Source: ZC4RG36 sp964652205
GTDB taxonomy: Bacteria; Chloroflexota; Anaerolineae; Aggregatilineales; Phototrophicaceae
DNA: 64,000 nt
Direction of reading: 5' to 3'
NCBI GenBank assembly: GCA_964652205.1
Contig: CAZZAO010000008.1
Coordinates: 1 to 64,000 of the forward strand
Shown: piece by piece, positions 25,730 to 33,063 of the stretch
Position numbering within the stretch: the stretch's first letter is position 1
Layout of the letters: every line of letters starts with the position of its first letter
Position numbers and translations under genes: made by a program
The notes under the pieces: model-generated
What the model was told of the DNA's origin: nothing
The model's input: only the letters and a program-made list of their open reading frames with translations
The model's database searches: none

Positions 25730-27733
25730 ATGGCGGCAAACCGTTCCGGCTCGATTCTGGCGGTCGATTTTGGCAACGTCCATACCCGCGCCGTACTGAT
25801 CGACGTCGTCGAAGGCCGCTATCAACTCGTCTCGCAGGCGCGCACGCGCACGACGGCTGGCTTCCCGGCCAACGATATCAGTGTGGGACTGCGCCGCGTC
25901 CTCGAAGCGCTGGGCGAAGCGACAGGGCGCACCTTATTCGTCCCCGCCAGCCGGATCATCACGCCGGAACAGCCCGACCGCTCAGGCGTCGACAGCTTCA
26001 TCGCCACCGCCAGCATTGGCCGCCCGCTGCGGACGGTGCTGGTCGGCCTCGTGCCGGACGTCAGCATTGCCAGCGGCCTGCGCGCCACCGCAGGCACTTA
26101 CGTGCAGGTCGTCGAGACACTGACGCTGGCTGACGCCCGCAGCGAAGAGCAGCAGGTCAACGCCATTGTCCTCAGCCACCCTGACCTGATTTTCATCACC
26201 GGCGGCACGGAAGACGGTGCGCGCGCGCCAGTGCTGCAACTGGCTCGCGTCGCTAAACTGGCGCTGGAACTGATGAACGCGCAGCGCAAGCCACCCGTGC
26301 TTTACGCCGGGAACAGCGCCCTCGTGCCAGACATCCGCACGCTGTTCGAGGGCTTGAGCGCGCTGTTTATCGCGCCCAACGTCCGGCCTTCGCTGGCGAC
26401 CGAAGAACTGGAACCGTCGCAGCTTCAACTGGCGCTGGCCTTCGATGCCTCGTCTTCGCAGCGCGGCAGCGGCTTCGAGATCGTCGGCAGCCAGAGTCGG
26501 CTCGGCATCCTGCCGACCGCGCAAAGTTACAGTCTGGTGATTGATTATCTGGGTCGGGCGACCGGCACGGGGGTGGTTGCCATCGACGTCGGCAGCGCGG
26601 CGGGGACGCTGGCCGCGTGGCTCGATGGGACGCTCGGAACCAGCATCCGCACCGACATCGGCCTCGGCCACAGCGCCCGCAGCCTGCTCGACACGGTTGG
26701 CATCGCCGCGATTCGGAACTGGCTGCCGTTCTACATCAGCGCCGAAGAAATTAACGTCTACGCGCTCGAAAAGACGCTCCGCCCCGGCGTCGTGCCGGAA
26801 ACGCTGCGCGAGCTGTACCTCGAATACGCCTTCCTGCGCGCCGGGATGCGCGCCATGATCCGCGCTTCGCTGGCCGCCTGGGACAAAGCACTCGACGACG
26901 GCAAGGACGCCGCGCTGCCGCCGTTCGAGCGGATCATCGGCGCGGGTGCGGCCCTGACCGAAACCGGACGTCCCGGCCTCGCCGCCATGCTGCTGCTCGA
27001 CGCGCTGGCGCCGGAAGGGATCGTCACGCTTTACACCGACTCTGCTGCGCTCATCCCGGCGCTCGGCGCGCTGGCGCACGTCAACCCGGCAGCCGTCGTT
27101 CAGGTCGTCGAGTCGGGCGGTCTGGAACGGCTCGGCGTCAGCATCAATGTCTCTGGTGTTCCCCGCGCCGGAAAGCGGGCGCTGCGCGTCAAAATCACGC
27201 CGGAGAATGGTCAGGGAGTCATTGAGCGCGACATTGACGGCGGCGGCCTGTGGGTCTACCCGCTGCCGGCAGGCGTGCGCGCCCGCGTCGACGTGCGCGT
27301 GACCGGGCGCGGCCTGAGTATCGGCGGCAAGACACGCCTGCGGCTCGACGTGCAGGGTGGCGGCGCGGGCATCGTCTTCGACACGCGCGGACGCCCGTTC
27401 ACGCTGGCGACCGAGCCGCGCGCGCGCGCCTTGCAGATGCCTTTATGGATGGCACAGGCCACGGGCGATGCCGTCTACGCCATCGACGCGGCGTGGCTCG
27501 ATTCGTCGGAAGCGGCGGACAAACATGAGACGCTCGCCGTCCCTGAGCCGGTCAAGGGCAGGAAAGACACAAAGGCCGATGCCAGAACCAGACCGGCGAA
27601 GACCGCTCAAGCGGGCAAAAAGAGCAAAAACGGCAAGGCTGCGCCGCGCAAAAAAGGCGCGACAGGCCGCCTTCAGGAAGCCGAACACTTAGAGGACGAC
27701 GACCTCGATGAACTCCGCAACCTTCTATCCTGA
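25730..27733 (+). CDS. GlmL/MutL-like ASKHA-fold ATPase
   Basis: A 667-residue protein with the actin/Hsp70/sugar-kinase fold. Phosphate-1 motif ILAVDFGNVHTRAVLIDV is at the N-terminus, phosphate-2-like GVVAIDVGSAAGTLAAW is near residue 280 and the adenosine region IIGAGAALTETG is near 405. Overall layout matches the glutamate mutase accessory protein family (GlmL/MutL), known in Chloroflexota. A beta-rich domain and a basic Lys/Ala tail are added at the C-terminus. No cobalamin mutase gene (glmS/glmE) is nearby and the neighbours are membrane and surface proteins, so a role as an assembly ATPase, like FtsA or PilM, is an alternative (inference). Confidence 0.7.
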   Translation: MAANRSGSILAVDFGNVHTRAVLIDVVEGRYQLVSQARTRTTAGFPANDISVGLRRVLEALGEATGRTLFVPASRIITPEQPDRSGVDSFIATASIGRPLRTVLVGLVPDVSIASGLRATAGTYVQVVETLTLADARSEEQQVNAIVLSHPDLIFITGGTEDGARAPVLQLARVAKLALELMNAQRKPPVLYAGNSALVPDIRTLFEGLSALFIAPNVRPSLATEELEPSQLQLALAFDASSSQRGSGFEIVGSQSRLGILPTAQSYSLVIDYLGRATGTGVVAIDVGSAAGTLAAWLDGTLGTSIRTDIGLGHSARSLLDTVGIAAIRNWLPFYISAEEINVYALEKTLRPGVVPETLRELYLEYAFLRAGMRAMIRASLAAWDKALDDGKDAALPPFERIIGAGAALTETGRPGLAAMLLLDALAPEGIVTLYTDSAALIPALGALAHVNPAAVVQVVESGGLERLGVSINVSGVPRAGKRALRVKITPENGQGVIERDIDGGGLWVYPLPAGVRARVDVRVTGRGLSIGGKTRLRLDVQGGGAGIVFDTRGRPFTLATEPRARALQMPLWMAQATGDAVYAIDAAWLDSSEAADKHETLAVPEPVKGRKDTKADARTRPAKTAQAGKKSKNGKAAPRKKGATGRLQEAEHLEDDDLDELRNLLS

Positions 27734-28796
27734 CCAGCGCCATGCCCTGCCGCTGACCACCATCCGCCGCGAGCGCCTGCTGCCTGAAGACGCCATCGGC
27801 GAGCTTGAGGCGCGCGAAGGCGAGCGCGTTGACCTGCGTGACGTCGTCGCCCGTGGCTCAGTCCCCTCGCGCTACGTTTTTATCGAGGCGCTGGCTTATT
27901 TCGGCTTCAGGAACGAGTCACAGCTTGACGCCGTGCGGCTGGTCGAGGCCGGCGACCTGGTCGAGCAAGATCAGGTGATCGCCGGGAAAGCCAGCGGGCG
28001 CGGGCGCAGGCTGCTCTCGCCGGTGACGGGCGTTGTCTCGTACATCGGCGAAGGGCGGATCATCATTCAGGAAACACCGGAGCCAGTCGAGATGCAGGCC
28101 GGGTTGATCGGGCAGGTCATCAGCGTGCGCGAGCGGCGCGGCGTCGTCATCGAGACGACCGGCGCGGTCTTGCAGGGTATCTGGGGCAATGGGCGGCTGG
28201 TGATCGGCGCGCTGATGATGGAGCCGGACGACGGGATCGAGAACATTTACAGCGATCAGATCGACATGCAGTTTCGCAGCGCGGTCGTCGTCACGCGCCG
28301 ACCGCTCAAGGCGACGACGCTGCGCGTCATCGCCGAACAGGGACTGACGGGCGTGATCGCGCCCAGTATGGACATCGGCCTGATCGACGCAGCCAAAACG
28401 ATGCGCGCCGCTCTCCTGCTGACGGATGGCTTTCGCGGCGCGCGCATGAACCAGTTTACGCACAGCTTCCTCGAAAACCTCGCGGGGAAACAGGCAACCG
28501 TCGATGCGGCGCTGCCCGACCGCTTCGAGGCGCGCCGCCCCGAAATTATCGTCAACCTGCCGCCCAAAGCGGGTCAGCGCCCGCGCCCGCCGGACACCGA
28601 TCTCCCCCTTCAGGTCGGGCTTTCCGTCCGTTTAACCCGTGGCGAACACGCCGGACAGGTTGGAAATATCGCCCATTTGCCAAAAACCCCATATCTGTTA
28701 GAAAATGGATTGCGGCTGCACTGCGCGCAGGTTCAGTTTGCTACGGGAGAATCGGTCTTTGTACCAGTGGCGAACTTTGAGGTTTTCGGGCAATAA
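27708..28796 (+). CDS. barrel-sandwich/KOW-like protein of unknown function
   Basis: A 362-residue soluble protein. The middle (about 85-145) has the alternating Gly/Val pattern of a barrel-sandwich hybrid (LVEQDQVIAGKASGRGRRLL, SPVTGVVSYIGEGRIIIQE), as in RnfC or biotinyl-like folds, but no modification Lys is evident. The last 60 residues (VGLSVRLTRGEHAGQVGNIA) look like a KOW domain. It overlaps the 3' end of the ASKHA gene by 26 bases in another frame, the closest coupling in this cluster, so the two proteins probably act together. No catalytic residues recognised. Confidence 0.6.
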   Translation: MNSATFYPDQRHALPLTTIRRERLLPEDAIGELEAREGERVDLRDVVARGSVPSRYVFIEALAYFGFRNESQLDAVRLVEAGDLVEQDQVIAGKASGRGRRLLSPVTGVVSYIGEGRIIIQETPEPVEMQAGLIGQVISVRERRGVVIETTGAVLQGIWGNGRLVIGALMMEPDDGIENIYSDQIDMQFRSAVVVTRRPLKATTLRVIAEQGLTGVIAPSMDIGLIDAAKTMRAALLLTDGFRGARMNQFTHSFLENLAGKQATVDAALPDRFEARRPEIIVNLPPKAGQRPRPPDTDLPLQVGLSVRLTRGEHAGQVGNIAHLPKTPYLLENGLRLHCAQVQFATGESVFVPVANFEVFGQ

Positions 28797-28843
28797 TCTA
28801 AACGTGACTCAAACCTGCGCCTGCGTCACGCGAAGGGGGACTC

Positions 28844-30331
28844 ATGGGCAATAACGACGATTTCGATTTCAACGACGATTTCAGTTTTGACGATGACGAT
28901 TTCAATCTGGACGATGACCTTCCCCCGGAACTGGGCGACGACGAAGATTTGCCCGATCTCGAGGACGATGCGGAATCATCCGGGCCGAATCGAACGTTTG
29001 TCGTCATCGCTGGAATCATGATCGTGCTGTTTGTGGTCGGTCTGGGGGCGGTATTGTATCTCGCTACCCGGCCTGTGCCGACCGACCCACGCGCGCTGAC
29101 GGCGCAGGCCGTTGTGCTGCTCAACCAGACGGTGCAGGCGCAGTTGTTCCAGACGCAGACCGAGTCCGCCAATATTCAGCACATCACGGAAACGGCCAAC
29201 GCCTTCACGGCCACGCCGACGATCACGCCGACACCGACCTTCCCGCCGACGATCACGCCGACACCAACGCTCGACTCGACGTCCGCCGCCGGGACGGCCA
29301 TCGCGGCCCAGTTATTCGCCGCGCAAACGGCGGCAGCGCTTCAGGCGCGGCAGCCGCAGGGGCCGGTCGGGCTGGAGCAGGCGTTCGCCACTCAGGTCGC
29401 CTTCGCTACCGCGCAGGGCGTGGTCGCGCAGTCCGCCTTCGCCACGCAGGCTGCCGTCGCCACGCAGGGCGTCCTGCTCGGCTCCAGCGGCACACAGATC
29501 GCGCTCAATATCACCTCGACACAGGCGGCGCTCGACCTTCAGGCTCCTCAGGCCAGCAACGCCAACAACTCGGTTCAGTCAGCCTTCGCCACCCGCGCGT
29601 CCAGCGGCGGCGCGTTCGCCACCCGCGTGATCGAGGCCACACCCCCCGCCCTTCAGACGCAGGGCGCGCTCTCGACCCCGGCGCTTCAGGCGACGCAGGC
29701 CGCCGTCAGCACGCAGGTCGCCTTCTCGACACTCAACGCCGTCTCGAATCAGGTGGCAACGCAGGTCGCCTTCGCCACACAGGCCATCATCACCTCGCCG
29801 GAGTCCCCGGCGACTCAGAGCGCGCTGGCAACGCAGGTTGTCATCCTGCCGACTCAGGTCGAACTGGCGAACTTCGCCGGACAGGCCGCTTTCGCCACTC
29901 AGCAATATTTCTTGACGCCCGCCTATCTGGCGACCGTCGCAGCCGTCGCCACCCAGTCTGACCTCGCCGTGCGCGCCGATCTGGTGCGTCAGGCGATGGC
30001 CCCTGAAGTCGTCGTCGTGCCGACCAGCATCCCGACCGCCGAAGTCACCGCCGGGCAAGGCGGCGGCGTCAGCGCCGATGCTGTGGCGCTGACGGCAACG
30101 GCGCTGGCGAATCTGCTGGCCCCGACGCAGGAACTGTTCACCGCTGTTCCCGGCGCGACCATGACCGCCTTCGCCCCGATCCCGACAGCGCTGCCGCAAA
30201 CGGGAATCTTCGAGGACATGGTCGGCGGTGGCCGTGATGGCCTCGGCATGATCGCCATGGCGGCAGTCGGGCTGCTCGGCGTGATCGTCATCTCGCGCCG
30301 TCTGCGGGCGACGAATAACAGGAAGAAATAG
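28844..30331 (+). CDS. LPQTG-bearing Ala/Thr/Gln-rich stalk protein
   Basis: A 495-residue protein. It begins with a very acidic cytoplasmic segment (DDFDFNDDFSFDDDDF, residues 5-45), then a transmembrane helix (TFVVIAGIMIVLFVVGLGAV), a Thr/Pro linker and about 270 residues of low-complexity repeats such as AFATQVAFATA and AFATQAAVATQ. The end is LPQTG followed by a hydrophobic helix (LGMIAMAAVGLLGVIVI) and a basic tail (RRLRATNNRKK), the textbook layout of a sortase sorting signal. If cleaved it would be attached to peptidoglycan. No sortase gene is in the window. It ends the envelope cluster. Confidence 0.75.
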   Translation: MGNNDDFDFNDDFSFDDDDFNLDDDLPPELGDDEDLPDLEDDAESSGPNRTFVVIAGIMIVLFVVGLGAVLYLATRPVPTDPRALTAQAVVLLNQTVQAQLFQTQTESANIQHITETANAFTATPTITPTPTFPPTITPTPTLDSTSAAGTAIAAQLFAAQTAAALQARQPQGPVGLEQAFATQVAFATAQGVVAQSAFATQAAVATQGVLLGSSGTQIALNITSTQAALDLQAPQASNANNSVQSAFATRASSGGAFATRVIEATPPALQTQGALSTPALQATQAAVSTQVAFSTLNAVSNQVATQVAFATQAIITSPESPATQSALATQVVILPTQVELANFAGQAAFATQQYFLTPAYLATVAAVATQSDLAVRADLVRQAMAPEVVVVPTSIPTAEVTAGQGGGVSADAVALTATALANLLAPTQELFTAVPGATMTAFAPIPTALPQTGIFEDMVGGGRDGLGMIAMAAVGLLGVIVISRRLRATNNRKK

Positions 30332-30345
30332 CCGCGAGTTGAACG

Positions 30346-30395
30346 TGATGAGGGAAAGGCGAAACACAGCTCATGTGTCCGCCTTTCCCTCATCA
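30346..30395 (+). terminator. long perfect hairpin at the end of the envelope cluster
   Basis: A 16-base perfect stem (TGATGAGGGAAAGGCG and its complement) with an inner ACACA/TGTGT pairing, 15 bases after the LPQTG gene. There is no T-tract, so it is either a processed or Rho-assisted terminator or an mRNA-stabilising structure between convergent genes. Confidence 0.5.
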
Positions 30396-30566
30396 CTCAG
30401 ACGGTGCTTATCCACCAGCGGCTAACCAGCATAACGAGTGAGACGGCGAACTAAGCGATGGATCACAGCGACCGGTACAGGGAAAGGCTTCACTCACTAT
30501 CTCTGCTCGTCCTCGTCGTTGATGCTTAACAGAAACCGTGTCCGGCTCTAACTTATATGACCCGCA

Positions 30567-31655
30567 TCATGCCGAGTGGGTGGATCGGTTCCGCAGCCTC
30601 GCCAGCACGCGCGGCCAGAGCTGCGTATAGGCGCGATAGAGCGGCGGGAACGGCGCATAGTCCCACGCGCCGACGTGACGCACGACAGTGCCGCGAAAGC
30701 CGCGCTTGAAATTGAACACGCCCCACATCGAGTCACGCTCGTCGAAGACATCCGGCGCGCCCCACAGGTCGTAGATCGCGTAACCGTTGGCCCTCGCCCA
30801 CTGCATCGCCCGCCACTGAAGCAGGTAGTTCGGCATCCGCTGCCGTTCCTCGTCCGACGACGCGCCGTAGAAGTACCAGCATTTACGCCCGAAATGGAAC
30901 AGGATGACGTGCGCAATCGGCCTGCCCTCGAACTCGGCAATCAGCGCGTGGCCGAGTCCGGCGTCGAGGAAGCGCCGCCACGCCTGCTCGTAGTACCAGC
31001 CGGGGCGGACGAGGAAATTGTCGCGCGCGCCGGTCTGCTGATAGAGCGCGTAGAGCGTCGGCAGGTCGGCGGATGTCGCCGCGCGGATGGTGATGCCGTC
31101 GCGCTCGGCCAGGCGGATTTTGCGGCGCGTGTTCTGGCTCATGGCTGCGAGCAGATCATCCTCGCCCTGCGTCAGGTCGAGCGTCATCGTATTGCGGAAC
31201 TGCACCTGGTCGCCGGAGAAGCGCCAGCCGCGCGCGGTCAGGTCATGGATGAGCGCCTGCCCGACCGGGTCAGGCGCGTCGTCTGGCTCGCCGGGGATGC
31301 CCGTCGCGGCGATCACATCGGGGTCGATCTTGAGCCAGAGCGCCCGCTTTCGGCGGGCCAACCGCTGCAAATAGTCGAGCGTGAAGGCGCGAACGTCGGC
31401 GTCTTCGTAGGCCAGCGCCGGGCCTTTGGGCGCGTACATCAATCGCAGCGGCCCGACGCGGCGGACACCGACCGAGAACATGGCGACAACCTCAGCGCCG
31501 CGCCGGACGGCCAGACGCTCTGGCTGCCAGCCGGTCGTGACACGCTTGAACTCGCCCCACTCCCACGTTTGCAGAATGTGAGCGGTCGGCAGCAACCGCA
31601 GCGTGTCGTTCCACTGGTCGCGGTCAGTGATCGTTTCGACGGCGAATTCAGCCAC
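30567..31655 (-). CDS. FemABX-family peptidoglycan bridge aminoacyltransferase (second of tandem pair)
   Basis: A 362-residue GNAT-fold transferase that should add an amino acid from aminoacyl-tRNA to the lipid II stem peptide. Family features are ILQTWEWGEFKRVTTGWQP, MYAPKGPALAY, MSQNTRRKIRLAERDGI, WYFYGASSDEERQRMPNYLL and YAIYDLWGAPDVFDERDSMW. The start is placed at GTG 31655, which overlaps the stop of the upstream paralogue by 8 bases; the open frame runs further up but only antisense to that paralogue. It is convergent with the LPQTG gene. Confidence 0.85.
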   Translation of the reverse strand: MAEFAVETITDRDQWNDTLRLLPTAHILQTWEWGEFKRVTTGWQPERLAVRRGAEVVAMFSVGVRRVGPLRLMYAPKGPALAYEDADVRAFTLDYLQRLARRKRALWLKIDPDVIAATGIPGEPDDAPDPVGQALIHDLTARGWRFSGDQVQFRNTMTLDLTQGEDDLLAAMSQNTRRKIRLAERDGITIRAATSADLPTLYALYQQTGARDNFLVRPGWYYEQAWRRFLDAGLGHALIAEFEGRPIAHVILFHFGRKCWYFYGASSDEERQRMPNYLLQWRAMQWARANGYAIYDLWGAPDVFDERDSMWGVFNFKRGFRGTVVRHVGAWDYAPFPPLYRAYTQLWPRVLARLRNRSTHSA

Positions 31656-32667
31656 GGTAGCGGACAGCGAGCTTATAAGCCGCGTAGACGAGCGGGTTGT
31701 AGACGTAATCCCACGCGCCGGCTGAGCGGGCGACGCGCCCGCCCCAGCCGCGCTTGAAGCCATAGACACCCCACAGACCGTCGGAGCGCTGCTCAAACTG
31801 CGCTTCGAGCGTCGCCTCGTCGGCGTCGGGGACGCCCCACATATCGTAGGTTTTGCAGCCGCGCCGTTTGGCCCACTGAAGCGCTTCCCACTGGACGCCA
31901 TACGAGGCCATCAGGTTGCGCTTGATGTTCGACGACGCGCCGTAGAGATACCAGGCCGTCTTGCCGACCGCAAAGACCATCACGCCCGCCAGCAGGTCGC
32001 CTTGATGCTCGGCCAGAATCAGCGCGGCGTAATTCGGCACGAACAGGTCGTAGGCTCTGGCGTAGTAGCTGGCTTCATGGACGCCGAAGCTATCGCGTTC
32101 GCCGGTCACACGCATCAGCGCGGCGAACTTGTCCATACCATTACGTTTGGCTTGTTTGTAGATGATGCCGCTTTTCTGGCTCTGGCGAATTTTGCGCCGC
32201 GTCCCCTGATTCATGCGGGCGAGGATCGTCTCGTCGTCGCCGGAAAGGTCAATCAGCACGGTAGTCGGCGGCTGAACGGTCTGCGGACTCGGTCGAAAGC
32301 CAAGCGCGGCGAAATCCGGCGCGACGTCGGGCGCTTCGTAAATCCCCGGTTCCCACTTAAGGAAGGCCGCGCCGTTCGAGCGGGCAGTGTAGTGGATGCC
32401 TGTCCAGACGGCAGCCTGATTGACGCTGGAGGCATATGGCCCCATCGGCAGATAGGCCATCGTGCCGAGCCGGTAGGGCAGCGGCTTGAACAGCAGCAGC
32501 GCCCCACCCTCGATGCTGCTCGCGCCGCCGATGATCGCCGTTTCCGACGTCCACTCAAACGCCGATTTGAGCGCGCCCCACTCCGAAAGCTGAAGGACGT
32601 GCGCGCGCGGCTGGCGACCGACAAATTTATCCCACGTCTGCGCGGGGGGTATGGCCGATTGTGGCAT
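31648..32667 (-). CDS. FemABX-family peptidoglycan bridge aminoacyltransferase (first of tandem pair)
   Basis: A 339-residue paralogue of its downstream neighbour, with HVLQLSEWGALKSAF, MAYLPMGPYA, MNQGTRRKIRQSQKSGI, AWYLYGASSNIKRNLMASYG and CKTYDMWGVPDADE. Tandem Fem genes usually add successive residues of an interpeptide bridge, each at its own position. The ATG at 32667 is preferred because an extended -10 promoter lies 37-45 bases upstream, inside the longer reading frame. Which amino acid is added cannot be told. Confidence 0.85.
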   Translation of the reverse strand: MPQSAIPPAQTWDKFVGRQPRAHVLQLSEWGALKSAFEWTSETAIIGGASSIEGGALLLFKPLPYRLGTMAYLPMGPYASSVNQAAVWTGIHYTARSNGAAFLKWEPGIYEAPDVAPDFAALGFRPSPQTVQPPTTVLIDLSGDDETILARMNQGTRRKIRQSQKSGIIYKQAKRNGMDKFAALMRVTGERDSFGVHEASYYARAYDLFVPNYAALILAEHQGDLLAGVMVFAVGKTAWYLYGASSNIKRNLMASYGVQWEALQWAKRRGCKTYDMWGVPDADEATLEAQFEQRSDGLWGVYGFKRGWGGRVARSAGAWDYVYNPLVYAAYKLAVRYRG

Positions 32668-32703
32668 GGAGAATGCGAACCCTGATGGAGAAGCACTAAC
32701 GAA

Positions 32704-32712
32704 ATTATAACA
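32704..32712 (-). promoter_or_regulatory. extended -10 promoter of the femX pair
   Basis: On the minus strand TGTTATAAT is a perfect extended -10 element 37 bases before the ATG at 32667. Confidence 0.55.
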
Positions 32713-33008
32713 CAAGGCGGCACTGAGGATTTGGATTCGGGATTGAAACTGCAAGGGGCGCTGACCGGTGAGTCGCGCCCCTGCGGGGCCTTGCCATTAC
32801 GCGGCGTGGATGCGAAGCCCGAGCGCATCCCGCCTGTAGACAGTATAAACCGGGGCATCGTCAACGACGCGCCCTGCTCATCAAACGCTGAATCAGGGCG
32901 TCGCCGTCGTCATCGACGCTCATCACAATGTGCAAATAAGCGGGCAGACGATCAATCGCGCCGCGACGGAAGCACGGCGCGACTCTCCCTTTTCCCAGCG
33001 CTAAAAAG
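32713..33008. other. intergenic region with palindromic repeat
   Basis: About 300 bases between the alpha-2-macroglobulin terminator and the femX promoter. It contains a GGGGCGCTGACC...GTCGCGCCCCTG inverted repeat near 32756-32785 (same type as the 1629 element). No gene is supported. Confidence 0.5.
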
Positions 33009-33042
33009 AGCAGGGGCATGGTCGGTTGACCATGCCCCTGCT
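33009..33042 (-). terminator. Rho-independent terminator of the alpha-2-macroglobulin gene
   Basis: A 15-base perfect stem (AGCAGGGGCATGGTC and complement) with a 4-base loop; on the minus strand it is followed by CTTTTTAG. Confidence 0.85.
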
Positions 33043-33063
33043 CGCTGTGAAACGCTGTGAGCG

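Noticed and set aside
25730..27733. Functional glutamate mutase locus
   Set aside because: Only the GlmL-like protein is present; no mutase subunits or cobalamin-binding motif occur nearby.
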